Below the pieces are notes generated by a model that did no database searches, had not been told where the DNA came from, and worked only from the letters and a program-made list of their open reading frames with translations. Below, one piece after another: positions 13,844 to 23,062 of a stretch of DNA of 29,736 nucleotides. Position numbers and translations under genes: made by a program. The stretch's first letter is position 1. Every line of letters starts with the position of its first letter. This DNA is from CAYVXT01 sp964455485 (GTDB lineage: Bacteria > Patescibacteriota > Minisyncoccia > Phycocordibacterales > WO2-35-19). The stretch is from assembly GCA_964455485.1 (NCBI GenBank), contig CAYVXT010000005.1:1-29736 (forward strand). Reading direction: 5' to 3'.

Positions 13844-15346
13844 TTATACCTCTTCCCAAGACAATATCTCGTACTGATCTGATGTAAGCGGAAAAGATGG
13901 TGGTGGGCCGTAAAGCAAATTGGCATCATAAATAATATCCCTGGTTTGGTATCCAGAAGTGATTGAGCTTGCACTTCCCCACGCAAATCCATATCTTTGA
14001 TTTGTGGCTATCATCCCATAAAGCGTTAAAGAATTTCTTAAATATGAAGAACCACACTGAGAGGCATAGTAATATCTACCGACTCTTCCGTTTTGAGAAA
14101 CAAGAGCAGCGTCAATCCTTAGATTTGTGTCAGAGCTTAATCCAACATTTAAATTACCTTGTGAAATGAGAGATATTACATCGGTACCATCGTAATTTGC
14201 ATAGGTCAGATCATTATTTACTGTAAGTTGGGGCCTACTTGACGCATTATCAGGAAATTTACCGGAGGCAATTGTGACTCGTGCCGAATTTATAGCCCCT
14301 TCCACCCACACATTATCTTCAACAAAGATGATTCCGTTTGCCGGGATTGCATAATTGGCTATGAATTGCCTGTTGTTTATACTCCAAGTACCCCAACCTG
14401 GCTGACTAGTAATATTGCTATTATTACTACAGTTTGATGAGGGACTTGTTTGTGAAGTGACACGATAAACATCAAAGGTACCATTGGTCTTTAAAATTAT
14501 TTGGTATCCTTGTGACCCCGAAGCAGCCAAATACCTACCCTGAGCTACAGCACTACTTTTAATTGTAGAGAGGTTGTTTGTAAGTCCGGTAAAATCGATT
14601 GCAGGAACAGGAAACTCGCGACCAACTTCAAACACATCGGTACGATTTGGCACTGGATTTGGAGGCATTTCTGCTGGTCTATACGCATCGTTTATACCAG
14701 ATCCAGGAGGTGGGTTTACATGAGTATGAACGGCAAATTCTAATTTTTCCGCACCAGTATCATCATGGTCCGGATCATCATAAACTGACAAAGCGCTTGT
14801 TATCAAATTGTGAGTCAGTCCATCAAACCTAATACCTTTATTTGAATGTACAGGACCAAACACTTCAGTACCCACACCAAACCTCATTGTGTCGTTAGCA
14901 GCAACAGCATATTTTGCGAGTGACGGTATCGCCATTTCAACACGCAATTTTCTTGATATAGCGGTGGTTGTAGGTGTACCAGTTGATTCTATTCTTACTT
15001 TAGTCGAACCGATTGGAGGGGGTGTAATTGCCAAACTGAATTTGCCAATATTGTTACCATCTTTATCGTAAACCTGATGTACATATGGCCCAGACGCACC
15101 TGTGCCATCTTGGTAATCATCTTGATCGTGAGCAAGATGCCATCTGTAATAATCAATTCCTGATTCTGCTAGTTGAAGGGCTTGTTCCCGATACAATAAT
15201 TCGCGATTCGCAGTAATGGTTATTTTCGCCCAATTCATGATCCCACCAATAATAACAATGGCAACAGAAGCAAAAATCAAAACAGGTATGAGCATACTAC
15301 CCTTTTCGACAAAACTCACTGAATTCAAATAATTATTTTTTTTCAT
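13844..15346 (-). CDS. PilX-like pilus assembly / minor pilin protein
   Basis: 500 residues. One N-terminal hydrophobic helix (about 18-40) follows a short basic start, with QALQLAESGIDYYRWHL after it, the usual start of PilX-type pilus-assembly proteins. There is no clear G-F-x-x-x-E prepilin cleavage site, as often in this group. The rest is a large Asn/Ser/Thr-rich extracellular part with beta-type segments and two Cys (CSNN, QCGSS). The start overlaps the previous stop as ATGA (15343-15346), so the two are translationally coupled. Likely a tip or priming subunit of a type IV pilus. Confidence 0.75.
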   Translation of the reverse strand: MKKNNYLNSVSFVEKGSMLIPVLIFASVAIVIIGGIMNWAKITITANRELLYREQALQLAESGIDYYRWHLAHDQDDYQDGTGASGPYVHQVYDKDGNNIGKFSLAITPPPIGSTKVRIESTGTPTTTAISRKLRVEMAIPSLAKYAVAANDTMRFGVGTEVFGPVHSNKGIRFDGLTHNLITSALSVYDDPDHDDTGAEKLEFAVHTHVNPPPGSGINDAYRPAEMPPNPVPNRTDVFEVGREFPVPAIDFTGLTNNLSTIKSSAVAQGRYLAASGSQGYQIILKTNGTFDVYRVTSQTSPSSNCSNNSNITSQPGWGTWSINNRQFIANYAIPANGIIFVEDNVWVEGAINSARVTIASGKFPDNASSRPQLTVNNDLTYANYDGTDVISLISQGNLNVGLSSDTNLRIDAALVSQNGRVGRYYYASQCGSSYLRNSLTLYGMIATNQRYGFAWGSASSITSGYQTRDIIYDANLLYGPPPSFPLTSDQYEILSWEEV

Positions 15347-15957
15347 AAATTATCTTTTAAGTTTCTCAAAAATACCTGAGTAGTTGCTTCCACAGGACTT
15401 AATGATCTATTTGGATCACCACCGATCATTATTGTTATTTTTATTAACCTTACTAATGTTGGTTGAACTGGAATTGTAAGTGCTGAACTAGTACCAGTAT
15501 AAGTGGAATCGTAATATTCGAATATTGGCAATACTCCATTAACAATATTTTTTACAAGAGTCACTTGTTGTTCATTGGCCGTATTATAAGTCAATGGGGT
15601 TCCAGATGGATTTATAACTCCTTTTTTTAAATCCCCACCTTGCAAAAAATATCTGATTTGCTCTTTTTGAGTGTCATTATCAATATTACTAAAAAAAGTG
15701 ACGGACGAAGTGGCCGTAACAGCTAGAGGGTAAGCACCAAGACTAGAAGGAGAAGAGCTCCTCATCTCTTTTGCTATGGTTTTAAGTAGCTTCCTTGCAT
15801 CGGACTGGGCATTTAAATTTTGTTGAGCAAAAGAGTTAAATGAAAATATTCCCTGTCCAAAATTAAAAATAGCCACCATGATGACGGCAAAAATTGATAT
15901 TGTCACCACAACCTCTGTCAGCATAAAACCTTTTTCTTTTTTAATTAAAGAGATCAT
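15343..15957 (-). CDS. PilW-like minor prepilin
   Basis: 204 residues. The prepilin peptidase site is KG-FMLTEV with E at +5, followed by a hydrophobic helix VVVTISIFAVIMVAIFNFG. The C-terminal part is a short pilin-like globular domain with no visible cysteine pair. The start overlaps the upstream stop (ATGA, 15954-15957). Probably part of the minor pilin complex with its two neighbours. Confidence 0.8.
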   Translation of the reverse strand: MISLIKKEKGFMLTEVVVTISIFAVIMVAIFNFGQGIFSFNSFAQQNLNAQSDARKLLKTIAKEMRSSSPSSLGAYPLAVTATSSVTFFSNIDNDTQKEQIRYFLQGGDLKKGVINPSGTPLTYNTANEQQVTLVKNIVNGVLPIFEYYDSTYTGTSSALTIPVQPTLVRLIKITIMIGGDPNRSLSPVEATTQVFLRNLKDNL

Positions 15958-17747
15958 GGTGATAGCAATACGTTAGTCAAATTAGATGTACCACTCACAC
16001 TTACAGGATCGATTGTTTGAGTATTATAACCTGTCGCACTCACCTGCAAAGTGTAATTACCATTTGAAAGATTACTAAACAGTGCTTGCCCCGGAGGAAT
16101 GCACGATGAAGAAAATGAGATTACAAAATCAGAAACATTTGGTGTAACGCTCGTATCTTCTGTAGAAAGGTAGATTTTGTAGCGAATATACCTATCTCCA
16201 TCATGAACCGCATTTATAGTGTTATTTGTAATGGTGTAATAAGTAGATGCAGTACCGTCTGGCCCAAAATAATTCCATGTTGTTGTAGCTGTATTTTCTG
16301 GAGCTGTTGCGATTTGAAAACGAACAGAGTTTGGTCCAGCAGCCACAGGTTGATCAGTTGGGTAAATATCGACTCTACTCCAATTTGATGAAGTACCAGT
16401 ATCAAATATTGAAGAAGTTAAGACTCCATTTGCAGAATAAACTCCAAGCGATTGAGATAGTACAAGATCCCCCACTGGATTATTGGTTTCAATATTTGAA
16501 TCAGAAGAATAAAATCTGGTAGGATCAGAATAATTGTTTTGTCCTCCACCACCCGACCAATCTGTTTGTTTTAAATAACCTTGGTCAGTTACAAGTGTAT
16601 TGTTATATGAACCATCATAAAGTCTCACTGTTGCACCCGATATTGGAAAGCCCGTTGCTGCATCTTTTACACCAACAAGTAAAAACGATGGGCTTTCATT
16701 TGAAATAACCAGATCAACTTTTTGGCTAGAGTCTGGCAAAATCGATACTGGAAATATTGGATTTGTACCTGCCAAGTAATAACCTCCACCTAAAGAAAAA
16801 GAAAGCGTGTCCCATTCCAAATCACTAACCGATTTAAAACCAAACGAGTCTGTCGTAAAATTTCCAGTCCACTTTAAAATATCTGGGGTCGTACCTATAA
16901 GTTTTGTTCCAGTTATGGTAAACGGAACACTTGGCACTTCTGCACACGTAGATGTCATTGTGTTGACTTTTAGTTCGCTCACCTTATCTATAACAAAAGA
17001 AACTTGAGTAAGCTGTTGCAAAATTACAGTTGCATCAAGTTTTACTGGATTTGGGTTAGAAGTCGACGTTGCATAGGTTCGGTCAGTTGTATATCCTGAT
17101 TTTGTTGCAATAATCCTATATTTATTTTGTGAAGGTGGAGCATCAACGATCTGCAAAGTTCCATTGTTATCTGTCGTTTCATTAATATTTATTCCAAGAG
17201 AAGAATTTTGAACCTGAACATCGGCTTGGGGCACAGGATTGCCATTCGCGTCAAAAACCTTCACGAACAATGCTCCGTTTGTAGAAGCAGTTTCAAGATT
17301 TTTAGGAGCGACGCGTGCCACAGATTTGTATGAAATAGTATTTTTGCAATTTAAACAGTCTACTTCTATCTGTACCATTTTATAATCTGCGGGGGAAAGA
17401 TCGTTTGGAGTCCCGCCAATTTTACCGTCAAAAGGGTCGTCTATATTTCGTATCACTCTGGTAATCTCAAACTGATTTCCATCTATTGTTTTGGTAGTTG
17501 TAGCCGCCAAAGAACCATTTGGAATACCTCCTATAGTACCCACCTGAGAGTAAGACAGATTTCTAACGAGCTCAAACTCTGCATTTATAAGGTCTGTAGC
17601 CGCAATTTTGTCTCTCGACAAAGAAATCAAAGTCGTTATTGAAACGAAACTATGATAAATAGACAGGGCAACTACAGCAAATATTGAAGCGGCAACAATA
17701 ACTTCAACCAATGAAAATCCAGCTTGGCTTCTTTTTATTGTTTTCAT
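15954..17747 (-). CDS. Large PilV-like prepilin with Ig/CarboxypepD_reg-like repeats
   Basis: 597 residues, very long for a prepilin. The N-terminus QAG-FSLVEVIVAASIFAVVALS is a standard type III signal (cleavage after G, Glu +5). A pilin-type domain runs to about 155. Then come at least two domains resembling carboxypeptidase regulatory-like beta sandwiches: from about residue 160 (LFVKVFDANGNPVPQADVQV) and about 355 (FLLVGVKDAATGFPISGATV). A last segment, NGNYTLQVSATGYNTQTI, closes the protein. Likely a surface-exposed pilus-tip adhesin; the ligand is unknown. Confidence 0.8.
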   Translation of the reverse strand: MKTIKRSQAGFSLVEVIVAASIFAVVALSIYHSFVSITTLISLSRDKIAATDLINAEFELVRNLSYSQVGTIGGIPNGSLAATTTKTIDGNQFEITRVIRNIDDPFDGKIGGTPNDLSPADYKMVQIEVDCLNCKNTISYKSVARVAPKNLETASTNGALFVKVFDANGNPVPQADVQVQNSSLGININETTDNNGTLQIVDAPPSQNKYRIIATKSGYTTDRTYATSTSNPNPVKLDATVILQQLTQVSFVIDKVSELKVNTMTSTCAEVPSVPFTITGTKLIGTTPDILKWTGNFTTDSFGFKSVSDLEWDTLSFSLGGGYYLAGTNPIFPVSILPDSSQKVDLVISNESPSFLLVGVKDAATGFPISGATVRLYDGSYNNTLVTDQGYLKQTDWSGGGGQNNYSDPTRFYSSDSNIETNNPVGDLVLSQSLGVYSANGVLTSSIFDTGTSSNWSRVDIYPTDQPVAAGPNSVRFQIATAPENTATTTWNYFGPDGTASTYYTITNNTINAVHDGDRYIRYKIYLSTEDTSVTPNVSDFVISFSSSCIPPGQALFSNLSNGNYTLQVSATGYNTQTIDPVSVSGTSNLTNVLLSP

Positions 17748-17791
17748 TGAATTATGATTTGAGCCGCCCAGGCATCCTATTAGTATTTAAT

Positions 17792-19003
17792 TTATTGAAT
17801 CGCATCCACTAAAGAGTATGTAGGCAGAAGCATTGCAATAGCAAAAAGACCAACAGCTATTCCGATCAGCACCATAAGGAAAGGTTCTATAATCGTAGAA
17901 AGATCTTTTGTTTTTTGGTCTACCTCATCTTCATAGTAGCTTGCTATGTTATCGAGCATTTCTGTCATTTTTCCTGTTTCTTCCCCTACCGCCAACATCT
18001 CCCCGACAAAAACAGGATAAAGGTCACTAGCCGGTGCCGATAATGAAGCTGACAACTGTTCACCTACTTCTACTTTTTTGGCAGAAACTGAAATCAAATT
18101 TTTGAAATAGTGGTTTTGTAAGACATCGCTTGTTATACCAAGAGCTGAAACAATATCGACACCTGATGAAATCAAAGATGAAAGTGTTCTTGCAGTTCTA
18201 GCAGCATTCACCTCTTTGGACATTGTTTTTATCATCGGAGTATGGAGAGTAAGTGCGTCGATAAAATCATTACCCTTTTTTGTTTTCAGAGCAGTTATTC
18301 CGCCAAACACCATTAGGACAAGTGCTACCAATGTGGCAATGATGTTTGTTCTTAAAAAATCACTGATGGCAATTACGATCCTTGTAGGCAAAGGCAATGT
18401 AATGTTTAAACCTTTAAAGGTTTCTGTGAGTGTTGGCACCATGTAAACCATAAGTAGTATGCCGATCACCACCATCACGCTTATGATAACTCCAGGATAA
18501 ATCATTGCGCCTTTTATTTTTTTTGAGAGATTATGGCTTTTTTCAAGTTGTGCAGCCACAACCCTTAGGGCGTAGGCGAGCTTACCCGACTCTTCCCCTG
18601 CCTTAACCATTGATATAAATAGTCCAGAAAAGACGTCAGTCCTTGCTTCCATAGCTTTTGAAAGTGGTTCCCCTGCGTTGATAGAAGCGTTTAGAGTTTC
18701 GAGCAATGATTTCAAGGCTTTATTTTTTGATTGTTTTTGCAAAACCGAGAGTGCTCTGGACAAAGAGAGTCCAGCGTCGATCATAACTGCTAGATTTTTT
18801 GCAAACGCAATTTGATCTTGTTGTTTTATCCTACCTCTAAAATTCCAAAATTTATTTGTGGCATGACCTCTAATTTCTTCTGCACTCAATATCGTTGCAC
18901 CATTGGATCTCAAAGTAGCATAGAGTGCCGCTTTATCTGAAAAATCTTTTTCTTCTTCCTTTTCTTCTCCGTCTTTTATGTATTTATATTTATATAGAGG
19001 CAT
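17792..19003 (-). CDS. pilC: Type IV pilus inner-membrane platform protein PilC/GspF
   Basis: 403 residues with two T2SSF domains (about 70-190 and 270-395) and three hydrophobic segments (about 165-190, 215-235 and 375-400). Typical motifs: FAKNLAVMIDAGLSLSRALSVL, its repeat ARTARTLSSLISSGVDIVSAL, and VGEETGKMTEMLDNIASYYEDEVD. It couples the ATPase to pilin assembly. It lies between pilB and the prepilin genes, as in known pilus operons. Confidence 0.93.
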   Translation of the reverse strand: MPLYKYKYIKDGEEKEEEKDFSDKAALYATLRSNGATILSAEEIRGHATNKFWNFRGRIKQQDQIAFAKNLAVMIDAGLSLSRALSVLQKQSKNKALKSLLETLNASINAGEPLSKAMEARTDVFSGLFISMVKAGEESGKLAYALRVVAAQLEKSHNLSKKIKGAMIYPGVIISVMVVIGILLMVYMVPTLTETFKGLNITLPLPTRIVIAISDFLRTNIIATLVALVLMVFGGITALKTKKGNDFIDALTLHTPMIKTMSKEVNAARTARTLSSLISSGVDIVSALGITSDVLQNHYFKNLISVSAKKVEVGEQLSASLSAPASDLYPVFVGEMLAVGEETGKMTEMLDNIASYYEDEVDQKTKDLSTIIEPFLMVLIGIAVGLFAIAMLLPTYSLVDAIQ

Positions 19004-19058
19004 CGTTGCTACTATTATAGCAACAAAAAAATTCTAATATAAAAAATTTGTTAATAAA

Positions 19059-20810
19059 TTATTCAGAAATAACTCTCAAAACTTCTTCGATAGTAGTGAG
19101 TCCTTGTGCGGCTTTAAATATTCCATCCTCCATCATTGTAAGCATGCCTTCTTTTTTTGCTTGCAGCTCTATATCTTCGGTTGTTGCACCTTTTATTATC
19201 ATGTCTTTTACAGCGGACGAAACATTTAGCACCTCATAAATTCCAATTCGACTCTTGAATGCATCGTCTCCTGCACCTTCTTGCGGTTTATAAAATGGAA
19301 CATTTTCCCAATTATCGCTTTTGCCAATTATTTTTTCATCCCTTAAAGATTTCAATACAACATCCATGTCAACTGCCTTTGAAATGGAGTCAACTTCGGC
19401 TTTAGTTAAATAGTATTTTTCCCTTTTTTCTCCAAGTTTTCTTACCAATCTCTGTCCAATGATAGCATCGAGAGTTGAAATTATAAGGAATGGTTCCACT
19501 TTCATATCTACAAGTCTTGGTATTGCCCCAGCAGCAGAGTTTGTATGTAATGTTGAAAGTACCAAGTGACCAGTAAGGGATGCATTGATAGCAAGCGAGG
19601 CCGTTTCGTTATCTCGAATTTCGCCCACCATTATAATGTCTGGGTCTTGTCGCACAAGTGTACGTAGGCCCGACGCAAAAGTTAGTCCTATATCAGGTTT
19701 TACTTGAGTTTGATTTACTCTTTTCATTTGATACTCTACAGGATCTTCAATGGTGGAAATATTTACATCAGGAGTGTTTAAAATATCTAGCATAGTATAG
19801 AGAGTAGTAGATTTTCCGCTTCCAGTAGGTCCAGTGGTCAAAATCATTCCGGTTGTATGCTGGAGAGTTTTATGCAACAAATCTAGCCCCTCCCCATGAA
19901 ATCCTAAAGATTCTAACGTAAAACCAGAAACCGACTCTCTTAAAAGCCTCATTACTGTTTTTTCTCCATAGTAAACCGGCAAAGTGGAAACACGGAAAGA
20001 AACCTTTTCCCCATTCATATCTATTTTAAACCTTCCGTCTTGGGGCAAACGCTTTTCATCAAGCCTCAAACTAGACAAGACTTTAATACGAGCAGTGAGA
20101 GAATGTCCAATGTGTTTTGGTAACACCATCGCATCATGTAAAATACCGTCTATTCTATACCTTACTAATATCTGATCTTCGAGCGGTTCTATATGAATAT
20201 CAGAAGCATTTTGAATAATGGCATGCTTTAAAAGTGTGTCTACGATCCTTACCACAGGCAATTCTTCTGCCAATTTTTTTAGGTCGCCTTCAGAAGCATC
20301 GTCTCCGGGCATTTTCTCAGCAATTGTCTTTATAACATCAGCATCAGTTTTTATAAGATCACCAAAATCATCTTTAAGGTTTTGTTGATACTGAATCAAA
20401 ACCGAACGCATAGACTCCGAGTCAGTGAGACGAGGTAAAATCTTGAGTCCGACTTTCTTTTTTATTGAGTTTAATGCCTGCAAATCATCTGTATCGAGCA
20501 TGGCAACCTCAAGAGAATCAGTTTTTTTACTGAAAGAAACAATATTATGCTTCCTTGCAATAGGCTCTGGTACTAAGTTTAAAATTTCCTTATCAATCGT
20601 CTGATTTTTGAGATTAACAAAAGGAATACCTAAAATATATGCTTGTATTCGACGCAAATCGTCATCTGAGAATTTACCCTTAGAAATCAAAACATCACCA
20701 ATTTTCTTTTTCTTTGTTTTAGCTTCCTTTTCAGCTTCAGTGGCCTCAGTTTTAGAAATAAGACCAGCGTCAATTATGAAATCTCTGATTTGTGAGTCTT
20801 CTACGTGCAT
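19059..20810 (-). CDS. pilB: Type IV pilus assembly ATPase PilB/GspE
   Basis: 583 residues. An N-terminal MshEN-type region runs to about 150. The ATPase core has Walker A GPTGSGKST (327-335), the Asp box TIEDPVEY, Walker B IIMVGEIRD (392-400) and the His box LSTLHTNSA. The tetracysteine zinc motif found in many PilB/GspE proteins is absent; the region reads LVRKLGEKREKYYL. No pilT-like retraction ATPase lies in the window. It heads the pilB-pilC-prepilin operon and has its own promoter (20880-20909). Confidence 0.93.
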   Translation of the reverse strand: MHVEDSQIRDFIIDAGLISKTEATEAEKEAKTKKKKIGDVLISKGKFSDDDLRRIQAYILGIPFVNLKNQTIDKEILNLVPEPIARKHNIVSFSKKTDSLEVAMLDTDDLQALNSIKKKVGLKILPRLTDSESMRSVLIQYQQNLKDDFGDLIKTDADVIKTIAEKMPGDDASEGDLKKLAEELPVVRIVDTLLKHAIIQNASDIHIEPLEDQILVRYRIDGILHDAMVLPKHIGHSLTARIKVLSSLRLDEKRLPQDGRFKIDMNGEKVSFRVSTLPVYYGEKTVMRLLRESVSGFTLESLGFHGEGLDLLHKTLQHTTGMILTTGPTGSGKSTTLYTMLDILNTPDVNISTIEDPVEYQMKRVNQTQVKPDIGLTFASGLRTLVRQDPDIIMVGEIRDNETASLAINASLTGHLVLSTLHTNSAAGAIPRLVDMKVEPFLIISTLDAIIGQRLVRKLGEKREKYYLTKAEVDSISKAVDMDVVLKSLRDEKIIGKSDNWENVPFYKPQEGAGDDAFKSRIGIYEVLNVSSAVKDMIIKGATTEDIELQAKKEGMLTMMEDGIFKAAQGLTTIEEVLRVISE

Positions 20811-20879
20811 GATAAAAATTTAAATTTCAAAACTCAAAAATAGAAATTCAGATTTGAGATTTGATTTTGAGATATTTTA

Positions 20880-20909
20880 ATTATATCAAATAATTTTTTT
20901 TAATAACAA
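20880..20909 (-). promoter_or_regulatory. Promoter of the pilus operon
   Basis: Minus-strand TTGTTA (20904-20909), 18-base spacer, TATAAT (20880-20885). The -35 lies inside the terminator stem of the upstream NYN gene, so terminator and promoter overlap. About 70 bases of AAATTTC-word spacer follow before pilB. Confidence 0.65.
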
Positions 20910-20943
20910 AAAAAGCCGGGGAAACCCGGCTTTTTTTGTTATT
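20902..20943 (-). terminator. Terminator of the NYN gene
   Basis: A 19-bp perfect stem pairs 20902-20920 with 20925-20943. Its AGCCGGG core closes a TTTC loop on the minus strand and is followed by a long T run. It overlaps the stop codon of the gene at 20939. Confidence 0.9.
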
Positions 20944-21466
20944 GTTGAGACCTATTTCGTCCAAGCATCAAATATTTTCTTGGATTTTGATCTAGATCGA
21001 TGAAATCATCAGAAGACTCTATGAGCCTTGCTGAGGTCGATTTTCCAAAAGATGCCACTTCAACCTGACATCCCTGATTTATTCTTAAGTATTCTACTAG
21101 CGGCACGAAGTCCCCATCACCGGAAATGATTATTATAGTATCAAGTTTAGGGGCAAGCTTTATTGCATCTACCGCCAAACCTACATCCCAATCCCCTTTC
21201 TTTGCTCCACCTGCAAAAATTTGCAAATCTTTTGTTTTTGTTTCAATCCCAATACGTTCTAAGGCATCAAAAAAGTTTTTTTCGTCGCCTGCTTCCGTTG
21301 AAATTACGTATGCAATTGCTCTTATCAAAACTCTGTCTGCAAGCGCATCTTTTACAACATTTCCAAAATTTACTTTTGCTTTGTATATATTTTTGGCACT
21401 GTGATAAAGATTCTGTGTATCTATGAAAATTCCTACCCTTTGTTCAGGGTGTTTAATTACTGGCAT
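20939..21466 (-). CDS. NYN-domain (LabA/DUF88-like) putative RNase
   Basis: 175 residues. PIN-like fold residues are visible: D16 and N19 (GIFIDTQNLY), D94 and D100 (GDWDVGLAVD), D117 and D119 (ISGDGDFVPLVEYLR), giving the acidic pocket of NYN nucleases. After the core comes VEVASFGKSTSARLIESSDDFIDL, typical of the LabA/DUF88 group. Probably a metal-dependent RNase acting on cellular RNA; the substrate is unknown. It has its own terminator and lies 168 bases after rpsO. Confidence 0.85.
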   Translation of the reverse strand: MPVIKHPEQRVGIFIDTQNLYHSAKNIYKAKVNFGNVVKDALADRVLIRAIAYVISTEAGDEKNFFDALERIGIETKTKDLQIFAGGAKKGDWDVGLAVDAIKLAPKLDTIIIISGDGDFVPLVEYLRINQGCQVEVASFGKSTSARLIESSDDFIDLDQNPRKYLMLGRNRSQQ

Positions 21467-21488
21467 ATAAAAAATTAAAATTACTAAT

Positions 21489-21525
21489 CCGACTACTTTG
21501 TCGGGCCTCCGACTAAAAACGTCGG
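21489..21525. repeat. Two tandem CCGAC/GTCGG hairpins
   Basis: 21489-21493 pairs with 21500-21504, and 21509-21513 with 21521-21525, each with a 5-bp stem and a 6-7 base loop. They resemble the GGGCGAC/GTCGCCC hairpin at 10472-10492. No T run follows directly. They lie between rpsO and the NYN gene. Confidence 0.5.
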
Positions 21526-21619
21526 GGTCAACCTAATTGTACTAAATAAATCCTAAGTACCTATAGCCCAAATGTTTGTATTGGGAATTAAATATTATTT
21601 TGGGTACTGTAAGAAAATT

Positions 21620-21645
21620 AGAGCACTCAGATAATTATGCGCTCT
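21620..21645 (-). terminator. Weak terminator candidate of rpsO
   Basis: A 5-bp stem AGAGC/GCTCT (21641-21645 with 21620-21624), with extra CA/TG pairs inside, is followed on the minus strand by AATTTTCTT. It includes the rpsO stop codon. Confidence 0.4.
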
Positions 21646-21907
21646 TTTTAAGACCTAACTTTTTAACTATAGAGTTATAGCGCTTCGCATCTTTCTTTTC
21701 CAAATACTTCATATGAGACTTTCGCTGTGCCACAAGGCCCAAAAGACCACGCCTTGAATGCTTGTCTTTTTTGTTTTTCTTCAAATGTGATGCAAGATCG
21801 TCGATCCTTCTTGAAAGTACAGCAATTTGAACCTCTGGGCTACCAGTGTCCTTGTCAGTCCTTGCGACCTCTTTTATGATTTTTTGCTTTTTATTCTTTG
21901 TAAGCAT
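21635..21907 (-). CDS. rpsO: 30S ribosomal protein uS15
   Basis: 90 residues, usual length 89. It binds the 16S central domain junction early in assembly. The hallmark TGSPEVQIAVLSRRIDDLASHLKKNKKDKHSRRGLLGLVAQR is complete, followed by YLEKKDAKRYNSIVKKLGLK. Single-gene unit with a clear promoter (21938-21966). No pnp follows, unlike in E. coli. Confidence 0.97.
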   Translation of the reverse strand: MLTKNKKQKIIKEVARTDKDTGSPEVQIAVLSRRIDDLASHLKKNKKDKHSRRGLLGLVAQRKSHMKYLEKKDAKRYNSIVKKLGLKKSA

Positions 21908-21937
21908 TGAAATTTCCTGATTTATTAGGTGTAATCA

Positions 21938-21966
21938 AGTATATCACACCCCTTTTCCTTTTGCAA
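21938..21966 (-). promoter_or_regulatory. Promoter of rpsO
   Basis: Minus-strand TTGCAA (21961-21966), 17-base spacer, TATACT (21938-21943). Expected transcript start near 21931, giving a leader of about 24 nt before the ATG at 21907, with AGGAAAT near the start codon. Confidence 0.75.
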
Positions 21967-22022
21967 CACCTGTAAAAACTATTCATAAAATATTGTGCGA
22001 CGTTAAAAGGTGGTAAAATGTC

Positions 22023-22952
22023 ATGGTGGCGCAAGACTTACAACAACTAAAACGAAGATTTTTGGAGTATATTGAGATCGAAAAGGGTCGCTCTCTAAAA
22101 ACAGTTGAAAACTACACTCGCTATCTGGAAGTATTTTTAAATCAAGCAAAAGTAAACTCCCCTTCTGAAATCTCAGACGAAACTATCCGCGAATTCCGAC
22201 TTTGGCTCAACCGCCAACCAAAAGATAAAAGAAAACCCACAAAAGGAACCTTAGATAAAAAAACCCAAAATTATTATTTGATTGCAGTTCGAGCTTTTCT
22301 AAAATATTTAGCAAGACAAGAAATAAAAACCTTACCCTCTGATCGTATTGAGCTTGCGAAAGTACCCGAAAGATCACTTGATCTCATATCAGACTCGGAG
22401 CTAACTCGGCTAATGAAAGCTCCTGATAATAATAGTTTGATTGGTTTACGTGACAAAGCAATACTTGAACTATTGTTTTCAACTGGTTTACGCGTTTCCG
22501 AACTTTGTAATCTGGATAGAGATATAGATTTGGGCAGTGATAGCCACTCAATAAGAGGCAAAGGAGGGAAAGTAAGGGTGGTTTTCTTTTCAGAGGAAGC
22601 CAAGACGGCACTAAAAAATTATTTAGCAAAAAGGAAAGATACCGACGAAGCAATGTTCGTGCAACTTTCAAACAACATAAAACCTGGCAAGGATTCAAGT
22701 TTGAGAATAAACAAACGATCGGTAGTTAGAATCATCCGTCACTATGCTATAAAAGCTGGTATTTCAAAAAAGGTCACTCCCCACGTCATCCGTCACTGTT
22801 TTGCTACCGACTTGCTCTCAAATGGTGCCGATTTACGCTCAGTACAAGCACTTTTAGGCCATGCAAACATTTCAACCACCCAAGTTTATACTCACGTCAC
22901 CGACCGCCACCTCCGCGACATCCATAAAAAATTTCACAATAAAAGGAATTAA
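22023..22952 (+). CDS. xerC: Tyrosine recombinase XerC/XerD-like
   Basis: 309 residues. N-terminal SAM-like DNA-binding domain (about 8-100, with KGRSLKTVENYTRYLEVFL). All catalytic residues are present: R157 (STGLRVSEL), K180 (RGKGGKVR), H254 and R257 (HVIRHCFA), H280 (LLGHANIST) and the nucleophile Y289 (QVYTHV). Length and motifs fit a chromosomal dimer-resolving Xer enzyme more than a phage integrase, though an integrase role cannot be excluded. An in-frame GTG follows the ATG by one codon. Divergent from rpsO with about 115 bases between. Confidence 0.88.
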   Translation: MVAQDLQQLKRRFLEYIEIEKGRSLKTVENYTRYLEVFLNQAKVNSPSEISDETIREFRLWLNRQPKDKRKPTKGTLDKKTQNYYLIAVRAFLKYLARQEIKTLPSDRIELAKVPERSLDLISDSELTRLMKAPDNNSLIGLRDKAILELLFSTGLRVSELCNLDRDIDLGSDSHSIRGKGGKVRVVFFSEEAKTALKNYLAKRKDTDEAMFVQLSNNIKPGKDSSLRINKRSVVRIIRHYAIKAGISKKVTPHVIRHCFATDLLSNGADLRSVQALLGHANISTTQVYTHVTDRHLRDIHKKFHNKRN

Positions 22953-23062
22953 TAACTTGAGGTTCCAAATTGAAACCTCAAAAATTTAAATACCATCTCC
23001 CAACTCATAAACCCAAAAACCGAACCCAAAGAACCAATTGGGTTTAAAGATAGGAATAAAAA

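Noticed and set aside
15343..15346. UGA recoded as glycine (SR1/Gracilibacteria code)
   Set aside because: UGA serves as a normal stop in ATGA overlaps here, and the tRNA-Gly genes have TCC and GCC anticodons, not TCA.
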